Notes under the pieces: generated by a model
What the model was told of the DNA's origin: nothing
Seen by the model: only the letters and a program-made list of their open reading frames with translations
The model's database searches: none
Part shown: in pieces, positions 10,511-20,700 of the stretch
Position numbering within the stretch: position 1 is the stretch's first letter
Layout of the letters: each line of letters opens with the position of its first letter
Source: Adiantum capillus-veneris
Taxonomy: Eukaryota > Streptophyta > Polypodiopsida > Polypodiales > Pteridaceae
DNA length: 64,000 nucleotides
NCBI GenBank assembly: GCA_014529385.2
Contig: CM043965.1
Location: forward strand, 59,118,933 to 59,182,932
Direction: 5' to 3'
Made by a program: the position numbers and the translations under genes

Positions 10511-11990
10511 CAGCTCCAGGTGAGACGCCTAGACCGGTGTACATAGCCACAGATTTGTCTCCAAGCGAGGAAGAGAGACTTTTGAGTCTTCTCAGAGAGT
10601 ATAGGGATGTGTTTGCATGGTCTTATAAGGACTTAAAGGGAGTTGACCCATCGATATGCCAACACTCAATCCCACTGAAACAAGACGCAAAGCCTAGCAG
10701 ACAGAGACCATACACATATAATGATACTTTTGCTAAGCGAATCAAGGAAGAGATAGATAAGCTAATGGAAGCTGAATTCATATACGAGATTGAACACACC
10801 GATTGGGTATCTCCAATTGTGGTAGTACCTAAGAAGAACGGAAAACTCCGAGTGTGTGTCAACTTAAAGAAAGTGAATGCTGCAACAATCAGGGACAATT
10901 ATCCCCTGCCGATAACTGATCATGTTCTAGAGCGTGTATCAGGGAAAACAGCATACTCTTTTCTTGATGGTTTTTCAGGATATAACCAGCTAGCCATAGC
11001 ACTGGAAGATCAACATAAAACAGCTTTTGCCATGGAGTGGGGAATTTATGCTTATCGAGTTATGCCTTTTGGTCTAACCAATGCTCCCGCAACCTTCCAG
11101 AGGTTGATGACGCATGCTTTCAAAGCATACTTAAGGCTGTTTCTAGAAATCTACATGGATGACTTATGTGTACATTCTCTACTAAGAGATGAGCATCTAG
11201 AACACCTAAGAAAAGTATTTGAGAAATGTAGGACATATCGCATTTGTCTCAATCCTGAGAAATGTGTGTTTATGGTCTGACAGGGCAGAATTCTGGGACA
11301 TATTGTCTCACAAAACGGAATATCCACGGATTTAGAGAAGATAAAAGTTATAGTGGATATGCCTAGACCAACCAATGCGAAACAAGTACAGAGCTTTATG
11401 GGACATTGTGGATATTATAGACGATTCATTTACATGTATGCTGTAATAGGCCAACCACTTTACAGACTAATAGTGAACTTTGAATGGACAGAGGAGTGTG
11501 AGGAATCGTTCAAGAAATTGAAAGAGGCACTTATTACTGCTCCAGTCTTGAAATCACCAGATTGGGAGAAGATATTCCATGTGCACATAGATGCTTCTGC
11601 ATATGCAATAGGATGCATTCTGGCTCAGCCAGAAGAAGGAAACATGGATTTTCCTATCTGTTACGCCAGTCGACAGCTCAACCATGCAGAGAAGAATTAC
11701 ACCACAACAGAGCGAGAAGGATTAGGAATGATCTATGCTGTGAAGAAATTTCGGCATTATCTTCTAGCCAACAAGTTTGTGTTTTTTACGGATCACCAAG
11801 CCTTGCTCTACCTAGTGAATAAACCATGCAATACCGGGAGAATAGTGAGATGGTTCATTATCTTACTGGAATTCGACTTCACGGTAGTAGTAAAGAAAGG
11901 AAAAACACATCTTAGAGCTGATCATCTTTCGCGATTGACGAATGGAGAAGACCCTATAGGAGTAGATGACGACATGCCAGACGCGTACTT
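10499..11990 (+). pseudogene. Reverse transcriptase and RNase H of E1
   Basis: The Ty3-type RT begins around IDLAAPGETPRPVY and the Tat/Athila-like phrase VFAWSYKDLKGVDP. Catalytic motifs are present: LDGFSGYNQ for the first Asp and YMDD at 11152-11163. A TGA at 11278-11280, probably a decayed CGA, interrupts the palm/connection (FMV*QGRILGHIVS), with the same frame continuing. RNase H follows, with the DAS, TTEREGLGMIYAVKKFRHYL and FTDHQAL motifs, closing at ADHLSRL. The frame entering this segment is -1 relative to the protease. E2 lacks this whole segment, so its ancestral sequence cannot be checked within the window. Confidence 0.85.
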
Positions 11991-12000
11991 GTTCAACATA

Positions 12001-12740
12001 GAAATGATACCTAAGTGGTCTCAAAATGTCGTTGACCTATTAACCTATGGAGGAGAGTTCGATAGAAGAGAATACAACCTGAAACATATTGCTATTCAGC
12101 AATCCAAGAATCTTCAATTGATTGCAGGAAGGTTGTATCAATTGGGAAATGATCATGTTTTACGACTATGCATCAATCCTGAGGAATATAATATATATTG
12201 TGCGAAGCACATGTTCAGGAATGTGCATTTCATTGTTCAAGAAGGAACACATATAGGAATTTGTTACAATTGGGAGTCTATTGGCCAGGAATGAAAGAAA
12301 GCGTACATGAATATGTCACTGTATGTATTGTATGTTCATCAAAACCGCCAGCCGAGTATTGAACATTATATCAGATAATGATCGCTCCAGAATGGAGTCA
12401 GTATATTGTTGAATATCTCACAAATAGAACTTTCCCAGAAGGAACGTCAAAAGCTCGTCAGAAATCTGTAGAGACAGAAGCTAGAGATTACGCTTTAATA
12501 GGAGATCAACTCTATAAGAGAGGTAAAGACAACCAGCTTAGGATTTGCGCATCAGAGTCTGAGTATGTGATAATCCTGGAGCAAGCTCATGGAGGAGTAG
12601 GTGGAGGCCATTTCTCAGGTGATAAGACAGCAAAACTTGTCTTAGCCGCAGGAATATGGTGGCCAACATTACATATGGACGCTGAGGAATACGTTAAAGG
12701 TGTGATGACTGTCAGCGGACCAAAGTACCACTTAAAAGAG
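12001..12740 (+). pseudogene. Tandemly duplicated integrase H2C2 zinc-binding module of E1
   Basis: Two consecutive blocks share one plan: PxWSQ..V..LT, then G.LY..G.D..LR.C, then an HX6H pair and, about 30 residues later, WP.....YV..C..C. Block 1 runs about 12010-12350 (H in EAH, CIVC end) and block 2 about 12375-12720 (QAHGGVGGGH, CDDC end); each looks like a complete integrase N-terminal HHCC domain plus its RNase H-integrase linker. E1 carries a 1-bp loss near 12199, a TGA at 12360-12362 and a 1-bp loss near 12697. E2 (34992-35590) has both blocks open, which shows that the duplication is ancestral. Confidence 0.75.
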
Positions 12741-13640
12741 ATGATATGCCGCTTAGACCAATGATGGGGGCAAGAGCTTTTGCAAAATGGGGGATTGATT
12801 ATGTCGGACCCATTTCACCTCCTGCATATAAGACTCATGCACAATACATCATTGTGGCTACAGACTATCTAACAAAGTGGGTCGAAGCAAAGGCAACTCA
12901 AAAAGCAGATGCCAGGACCACGGCACAATTTCTATATGAATACGTCTTTGTACGATATGGATTGCCAATAGAAATTGTGAGTGATCGAGGCACACATTTC
13001 ATAAATGAAGTGATAGAGATCCTTCTAGATGAATTCATGGTAATCCATAGGAAATCAGCCCCGTATCATCCACAAGCAAACGGACAAGCTGAAGCAACAA
13101 ACAAAACCATATGCACGGTCCTTACGAAGATTGTATCTGAGTCGAGAACTGACTGGGACCAGAAGTTGCATTCAACATTATGGGCATATAGGGTAGCATA
13201 TAAAACATCAATAGGAACGACCCCATATAACATGGTTTTTGGGCTAAATGCTATCTTACCAATAGAATTCTTGATTTCAACCTTAAGGGTGGCTAAGGAT
13301 CTAGAGTGGACAGGGCACGAGCTCTCTGATAGAATAGATGACCTGGAAAAGCTAGATGAGCTTCGCCTAAAAGCAGTAGCTTCCATCTACGCTCAAAAAA
13401 GCGACAAAAGGAATTTTTTGATAAGCATGTGCGGACTAAAGAGTTTAAAGTTGGGGACTATGTCCTAGTTTACACTCTGAAACAGCATGCTAAGAAGCTT
13501 AAAAAGCGAGGGATGGGACCTCTGGTGATTAAAGATCTATCACCAAGTGGAGCCGTCAAGCTTGCTACATTAGACGGAGAAGAAATGCCCAATTGGATTA
13601 GTGGATGCAGAGTGAAAAAGTATCTGTTGCCGCTAACACA
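12741..13640 (+). pseudogene. Integrase DDE core and C-terminal domain of E1
   Basis: The rve core has the full catalytic triad: Asp in GIDYVG (12797-12799), Asp in SDRG (12983-12985) and Glu in GQAEATN (13091-13093), with exactly 35 residues between the last two. This enzyme would insert the cDNA into the genome, here leaving 5-bp duplications. The C-terminal domain is of the GPY/F type (GPLVIKDLSPSGAVKLATLDGEE). A 1-bp loss after the A6 run near 13399 shifts the frame; the matching E2 sequence has one more G. Confidence 0.85.
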
Positions 13641-14290
13641 AGACATGCTTCTCAAAATACATCAAGAAAAGCTGCGTGTCCAGAAAAAGAAAAAGATTGA
13701 GGAGGAAGCGCAAGCCGAGGCGAAGGAAAGAATGGAGAAAAGAAGACTACTGCGTCAGAAACAGCGCAATGAAGGAGCAATACGAATAAACGCAGTCAGT
13801 ATAACAGAAATGGATAATGACAAAGAAGAACCCATCATTGAATGCAAAGTAGGAACCAACCAAATCAAAGCCAGAGCACTATTGGATTCAGGAGCTCAAG
13901 CTAACCTACTTTCACTCAGTTTGTATAGACAATTGACAAATGACACTAAACTACAAACTGCCAAGCAAGAGTTAAAGAGTTACTCTGAGAATTCAATCAA
14001 AACTGTCGGATGCACAGTTTTACATATACAGATTAACCAATATGTGTATCCTCATATGTTTTACGTGGTTGAAGACCAAGCTACACAACATCCATTATTG
14101 CTAGGACAACCATGGCAGAAGCAATACAATGCAATGATTGACTGGAGTTCTAAATCAGTGCTTATCAAATACGAAGGTGAAAGTCAATCAGTTAAGTTCA
14201 CCAAAGGAGAAGAGCCAACTCCAAAGGACGAATCCAAAGACAAAGATAAACAACAACCAGAGAAAAAGAAGAAGAATGGCAACCAAAAGT
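13641..14290 (+). pseudogene. Second retropepsin-like domain (PR2) after integrase, E1
   Basis: A highly basic helix (LRVQKKKKIEEEAQAEAK) leads into about 105 residues with an aspartic-protease layout: strand IECKVGTNQIKARAL, then LLDSGAQANLL (Asp codon 13885-13887), then VGCTVLHIQINQYVYPHMFYV, then the closing signature PLLLGQPW. It parallels DSGAG..IILGRPFM of protease 1 in the same element. E2 keeps all key positions (DSGAQTNLL). I infer a duplicated or separately acquired pepsin-like domain; activity is unknown. A 1-bp loss near 14275 ends the frame. Confidence 0.7.
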
Positions 14291-14901
14291 TTCTATACAA
14301 CCGGATTACTCTTCGACGAGGAATTCTCAACAGTGGATAAGGAAGACAAGCAATAATATAACAGCTCAACCTTGGAAAAAACGGAGTCAAAGTTGGTATG
14401 GAGACCAAAAAAGGTGGTGCCAGAAAACACAAACAGAGTCTTCAATACCAGACAACAGAGTGATCCCCGACAATCAAGGACAGTGAAACAGATCTGGATT
14501 CCAAAGAAGTTCATGACGGCACAAAGCTACAGCAAGCAAATTTGGATCCCAAAGATTTGTAAACAGGAACTCCCTTCAATACAATCAACGGAAACTCCTA
14601 GGTATTTCAAGCCGAGGAAATCAACACACAGAACAAAGCAGGTTTGGGTCGCAAAAGTTTGTGGCAAGCACAAGCAAAGCGGAAGCAGATTTGGATTGTG
14701 AAAAAAGACAACAAGGTAACGAAGAATCCATCTACTGATTCTACTACCGAAGTGCCAAAACCAACCCAAAACCCGACCACCAATCCTTCAATCAAACAAA
14801 GAGCAGCTTTATTGGAAAGACTGTTGTATCATCGCTCTACAATTGCATTGGGAACTATGACCAAAACAACTACAATGCTTCACCCACAGACACTTCATAG
14901 T
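14291..14901 (+). pseudogene. C-terminal basic W-repeat tail of E1 polyprotein
   Basis: In the frame open in E2, the tail holds about five copies of a short motif (K/N)Q(I/V)W(I/V)xKK: LVWRPKK, KQIWIPKK, KQIWIPKI, KQVWVAK and KQIWIVKK, spaced 15-30 residues apart in Lys/Arg/Ser/Thr-rich sequence. The E1 frames are broken by indels. The composition suggests nucleic-acid binding, which is inference. The shared end (TCATAG) is at about 14901. Confidence 0.5.
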
Positions 14902-16197
14902 CGTCCGGGAGGACTCAGACTAGGAGGGGGGGAGGTATACAGGAGCTACAAAGCAGCTACAAGCGGAAAAAACAAAGAAAAACAAAAATTATATTACAAG
15001 GGCAGTGTCTTACATGATTTTGCAATTTTTTATGTTTGATTGCGGATATTGATAATATTTATGCCCTTATATACCTTGTTTTGCAACAAGAAGAGATCAA
15101 ATGATGAATTTGGGTCTCTAGATGTGTAAATATCACTAAATAAGAGTGTTTTTGGAGCTAAAAAGTGGAAAAAAGTGGTAATCCAAGTCCAAAAATCACA
15201 AAGAAGTGTATATTCATATACACAGGGTTACCAGCTATTTATCGTGTATGTTTGGAATTTTTTGGCTTCAATTTGCTATTTTCCTTTATTTTTTATGATT
15301 TTCTTAATAACGATAAAAGAAAAATAAAAAAGCAGGTGAAATGAGATCGGGAAAAAGAAAAGAATAGACGGTGATGGTCCTAATGACAAGGGCAACCCAA
15401 GATAAAAATTGGGTACAATTCTGAAAAAGTTGCGGAAAGCCCGAAATGACAGAATTTTGGCAAAGTGGACAGATTTCTCAGAAGCAGGTCAAACGGAGTC
15501 CAAATTGAGGAATTTCAAATCCTAAAGTGCATTTCACGACGAGATAGGAGCACATGTCAAATTTGGTAACAAGTGATCCGGGAAGCCCGAAGTTAAGTAT
15601 TTTTCACTTCACTATCAAGCTCATTTCCACTATTACCTTCTTGGAGAGAGCAAAGAGCACACAGGAGCATCCGACCTTCTACCGCCTTCTACGACTGCTA
15701 CGAGAGCTCAGAGGACACCAGACATGAGAGGTAGACTCGTTGCCATAAGCTTTTGATGCTTATCGTTAACTTTTGTCGCGAAAACTCACCAAAACCAAGA
15801 AACAAGAGCAGACGGGGAATGGGGAAGAACGCTAGGTAGGGGCACAACCGCCTAACCAAACTTTGCAAGAACTTAGAGGTGGGTTACCCTAGTATAGGAG
15901 ATGAGTTTCTAGCACTCAAAGCTCGAGAAAGAACGACTGGAAAAACCCTAGGTCAACAGAGCCTGCAAGAGGCAAACAGAAAAAAAGTTGTCGGAACGAC
16001 ACAAAACTTCTCAGGAAGCTTAACAACATCGAGGGCAATGCAACCATGGAGTATCTCCGGGTTTGGATCACCAAAAGTAGGTCGGAACAACCGATTCGGC
16101 TGTGGACACACAAAGCGTCATTTTGGCATAACAGCTAAAATTGACGACCAAATGACATGAAACTTCACAAGCAGTTTCAACTATACATGGATGACTT
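14902..16197 (+). other. E1 3' non-coding region, first part
   Basis: Starts with a purine-rich stretch (GGAGGGGGGGAGGTATAC, near 14923-14940) that resembles the terminal purine tract and could act as an internal second-strand primer. No frame is conserved between E1 and E2 here; short ORFs at 15879-16160 diverge by frameshift between copies. Confidence 0.5.
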
Positions 16198-16446
16198 ATG
16201 TTTGCAAGCAAAACCCAAAAGAAAGCTGATTCACTTACAGATGGTGAAAAAGACGCTTTCGGGCAACCAAATGGAGAAAGATGGAGAACGGGGAGCCAAA
16301 GTCAAGTTCAACCGAATAGGTGGCTTCACAACATATCCAATGAGCTGGAAATGCAACTCTCAAGAAGAAAAGTTGAAGAAATTCAACTCCAAGGCAAAAA
16401 GACGACTTCGGAGACTGAAATGCCTATAAGGGGGCTTTTTAGCTAA
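16198..16446 (+). CDS. small conserved ORF (82 aa) between pol and the 3' ORF, E1
   Basis: The 82-residue frame is open in both copies and differs from E2 (39085-39333) at only two residues (T/I and N/K). The other nucleotide differences I see by eye are mostly third-position changes in this frame. An overlapping 90-aa frame (16157-16429) is also open but accumulates about ten replacements, so the 82-aa frame is the better candidate. The product is basic and helical (SNELEMQLSRRKVEEIQLQ) and unrecognised. The evidence is thin because only two copies can be compared. Confidence 0.35.
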   Translation: MFASKTQKKADSLTDGEKDAFGQPNGERWRTGSQSQVQPNRWLHNISNELEMQLSRRKVEEIQLQGKKTTSETEMPIRGLFS

Positions 16447-16538
16447 ACTGATGACTTTTTAAGTTGAAAACTAGTTAGCAGGGCTTAGGGCACTAGCACA
16501 AAGCATTCTTTGCACAAAAAGACCAACATTTCAAGAAA

Positions 16539-17550
16539 AGACATCATACGCGTATGATGTCTCACAGCATGATTTTCACATCCATTTCAACATTTGAGTG
16601 CATATCCTCATTCCACATGTTAATCACATCCTATGAACCAAGTATCATGAGAATTGGAGTTAGAAAACCCAAGGAAAACCAAAAAGACGCAAAGTAGGCC
16701 ATAAAATTGATTTTTGGTCCTAATTTTGTCAAAATAACTCCAAACTCATTGAAACTTTGTAGGATTGTTGATTAACACATCTACAAGCTATCTGGAACCA
16801 AAAAGCACCATTTTGACACAAAAGACATCATACGCGTATAATGTCTATTTGCACTTACAGAGCCAAAAATGCTCATTTGTCATCATACATCCATTATATA
16901 TATCTAATACATGCTACATATGAAGTTTGGAACCATTTGGTCAAGTGGATCACCCCATTAGCCCAATTAAGAGAAAATCCTTCATACAAAGCCTATTTTT
17001 GTCCCAAATCCAACATATTCAAGTCCAAACCAAGATTTGAGTATAAACAGTCCTTCACTAGCACATGGAGAGTCCACAGAACCAATCCCATGAAAAATTG
17101 ATGAAAAAAACATCATACGCGTATGATGTCCCCAGAGCCATTTTTAGTCCAAATTCTACCCAAACTTGATAAATCCACTGAATAAGCCTATCTAAAGCCA
17201 AATCCAAGCTTATAGAGAAAATTGGTCCAAAAATGCACTAAAAGACATCATACGCGTATGATGTCTCACTATGTGATTTTGGCACCTCAGGGCTTCAACC
17301 ACCAAACAGAAGTGTTCTACATGCCATTTGAAAGTAATCCACCAAGTTTTATCCAATTTGGATCATAAAATCCATTTCCCTTTCAAAATTTTGCCCAAGA
17401 GCCTGAACTGGACTGGACTGGCCAAAACTTGACCAATTGGGATCCAAACTCAAATCCAAGCATATGATACTCATGTATACACTATCAGCTACAAGCACAA
17501 CCAATATGAAGTCATTCTGACACAAAAGACATCATACGCGTATGATGTCT
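16539..17550 (+). repeat. 3' palindrome cluster of E1 (five copies)
   Basis: Copies of the 24-bp palindrome lie at 16539-16562, 17243-17266 and 17527-17550 (perfect), at 16823-16846 (one mismatch) and at 17108-17131 (both outer positions changed, inner 20 bp perfect). Start-to-start spacings are 284, 285, 135 and 284 bp. They stand immediately upstream of the 3' ORF in non-coding AT-rich sequence. Confidence 0.9.
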
Positions 17551-17715
17551 CAAGCATGTTTTTGAGCCCTATTTGCATATTTTTCACCTACATGGCATCC
17601 TTAGGCCCTGAATAGCTCATGTTTCAATTTTCAAGTCATTTGAATAGTTAAAAGCTTCATTTCGGCTTTCAGTACTAAAAAGACGCTAACTTCTGAAATT
17701 GGAGTTACAGGATCC

Positions 17716-20700
17716 ATGGATTCCGCTAAGTCATCGGCAACTAAGAGAAAAAGACCAACCATCAAGGATGCTCTTGCAGAAGCAGAACCTTTTGATATTC
17801 CAACAGAAACCCTCAAGCCAACCAAGACTTGGATGGAGGAAGCAGTACTAGAAAAAGAGGGAATAAAGATCTACCAGGGGACTTTCAGAGATCCTCAAGG
17901 GCAATCAATCGATGTACCTATGATCCCACGAGAATTAGTGGACTATAGCAGATCAGAGAACATAAGCAGGTACCTGGAAAAGGCTGACTTACACAGGTTC
18001 TTCACCTCGAGACCATCAGGTGTAGACACAAGAAGAGTGTATGAGTTGGCAACATCCATTCAGAAGGATGGGAAAGCCACGTTAACAGCCATGGATGGAG
18101 AAACAGTTGAAGTACATATCACTCCACAGCTCATTGCAGATGCATTGAAGCTGCACAACAAAGGGAGTTCTGTCAGAGAAAGAAGGGAGGCCATAGAGGT
18201 CTATGGATCAAAGAAACAAAATACAACCTACGGAGATATGGCAGATCAACGAGCGGCAACCCTTTGCCGGTTATACAACCAGTTTTTCCATGTGTGCAGT
18301 AAAAGATCGCAGAAGTATACTACACCACCCCATGCCATTGCGACAACCATCACATGGGCACTGAAGAGCAACGTGCCAAAAGAGGTGAATTATGCTCAAT
18401 ACATCCACGAGCAAGTAATCGCCATGCACAACCAGAAACCAAAGTACATAGGAGGAGGAGAAATCTTAACAAGAATAGCTTATGAAGCTATTGGAGCTAG
18501 AGATCAAGGGCCACAGATTCCCTCCCAGAATGAGTGGCTTAGAGAAGCCGATGAGGAGGAAGAACAGCAAGAAGTATCCAAGAGGGCGTCCACAAGAGCA
18601 CGCCGAAAACTAGAAATAGTTTCAGAACCTGAGGAGGCCGTGGACGAGCCGCTCAAGAAGAAAGTGAAGAAGAAGGCCGATCCCAAGCAAACCAAAAGTC
18701 AAAAAGCCGCAAGAATGGAAAGGCTGGTGGAGCAGTTTAGAGCGGAAAGAGCTCTAAAGGGGGACTTCGAAGAAATGTGGGTGCCAGACCCCAGTAAAGT
18801 CGGAACCAGCTCAGCCAGGCCACATGTTGATCAATATGATCAATATATTAGAGCTTATGAGGAGTCAGAGGCCATACTGGAGCAGCAACCTGTCGAGCCT
18901 TATACTGAAGAGGAAGTACAGCTTTTAAAAGCTGAGCTGCAAAAGGACGACAAGGGGAAGAAGAAAGTAGATGAGTCTACTGAACCTCAAGAGAAAGACG
19001 GGCAAGCAACCAAAGGGAAAGCCAAGGTGACTGAAGACAATCAGCCCTCTTTTATTGTTGTACCAAGCTCGAAGAAGATGGAAATTATTGTGGAGGAGAC
19101 CAAAATAGAAATCGAAACAGAAGTTATGGAAAAGCCGGAGGCCGGGACCAAGGAAAAGGAGATAGATCCAGTTCAGCAAAAGAAAGATGATTATGAGGAT
19201 CTAGTAGCGATCGGATACAGTGAAGAAGAGGCCCTGGAGGCAGTTTATGGGATATCCCTACGGAAACAAGATGATCGGAAAGGGACGAAAGAAAAGACAA
19301 AGGGTACAATGGAGAGTGAAGAAAAAATGGTCGAGCCGAAGCCATTGGAGGTGGTGGCAGAAAGAACTGTCAAGTTGACAGATGAAGATGAAAAAGACAT
19401 GCACATGGTGCATGAACTGCTCAGCAAGATTAAAGAAAGATCCAGAGCAAAGGAAGTAGCACTTGAGACAGCAAAACAAAAGGAAGCAGAGTTGCAGAAG
19501 AAGTTAGAGAATGCTATGACTGAATCTGAAAGTCATAAAGCATCACTCTACGACGCCGAAAACGAGAGAGACGGCTTGATACTCCAACTAGCCGAAGCTT
19601 CAAGAGAGGTAACAAGTTCACAGGAAGCAAAGGAGAGAATAGAAGATGAGCTGGAGGCAGCCAAGGATGAGCTCATTGAGCTAAGGGAAAGAGTCGAACT
19701 TCAAGAAAGGACAATCACGAGACTCAGGACCACCCCTAGAGCTAGCAGAGCAGGAACAGAACAAGAGGGAGCCCTCGTACCAGCTCTGGAAGATCAGGTC
19801 AGAAGTTTGCAAAGAGAGCTAAGGTTAGAGCAAGTGCAAAGATTGCACATGGAGGAGGGATCATTGGCTGCAGAGGAGAGGCTCACATCAGAAAACCAAA
19901 CACTAAGGACAGAAAATGAGGCCCTCCGCAAACAGCTCCAAGACCTCCAAGAGCAACAAAGAAGAGAAACAGAGCCACCACAAGAAGAAGCAGGGGGAGC
20001 AGCCATAGAGCTACCTGAAACTGGAGAGGCAACCACAATTGAAGATCCAGCCCCAGTTCAAGAAGTGGCCTCGACTTCAGGAATCTCTGAAGAAGAAGAA
20101 CAAAGGCTCCAGGACCAAATAGAAAAGTCAACAGAGGAAAGTGCCAAGGCGGAAATGGAATGGGAAAGGAGACTCCTCATCTCCATTAGACTTCAAGGTT
20201 TAGACACAAAAGTGCTCCATGAAGAGTGGATGCAACCCAGCCTGCCTTTCCCTCTGATGAAATTTGAAGTGATAAAGACGAAAAAGAGAATAGAGGAGGA
20301 GCAGTATGTCGCTCTTTACGAAGGCGACATCACAAAGGATGAACAATCAAAGAAGATTGTAGATTCTCAACCTAGATGGAGGAAAGGTTGGCTGAACAAA
20401 TACCCAGCCTACCTCATCTACTTGGTAGAGGCTCCAAAGGAGATTCGGGAGGATGCAACCTTCTGCCTGGTGCCAAGAGTCAGAAGCTGGAAAGAGCATG
20501 GCAGGATTGCAGAAAAGAAGCCAAATTGGCTTAATTACCCAAGGATGCCAGGACCAAAGGAAGGAGAGAGAATAGGTAAAGCCTACATGGTGAAAACCCT
20601 AACGGGCACCATCAAACTCCTTACTGGCTCTCCTGACCTTTCGTGTCAGATGCTAAAGAAAATCTGCAGGACTCTCTTAGCATGCATTGAAGTGTTCGCG

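Noticed and set aside
15879-16160. 93-aa ORF after Pol in E1
   Set aside because: The E2 counterpart (38767-38967) changes frame midway, so the reading is not conserved.
4436-17550. Regularly spaced palindromic repeats as a CRISPR-like array
   Set aside because: The spacings are hundreds of bases, the intervening sequence is conserved between copies, and the setting is a plant LTR retrotransposon without cas genes.
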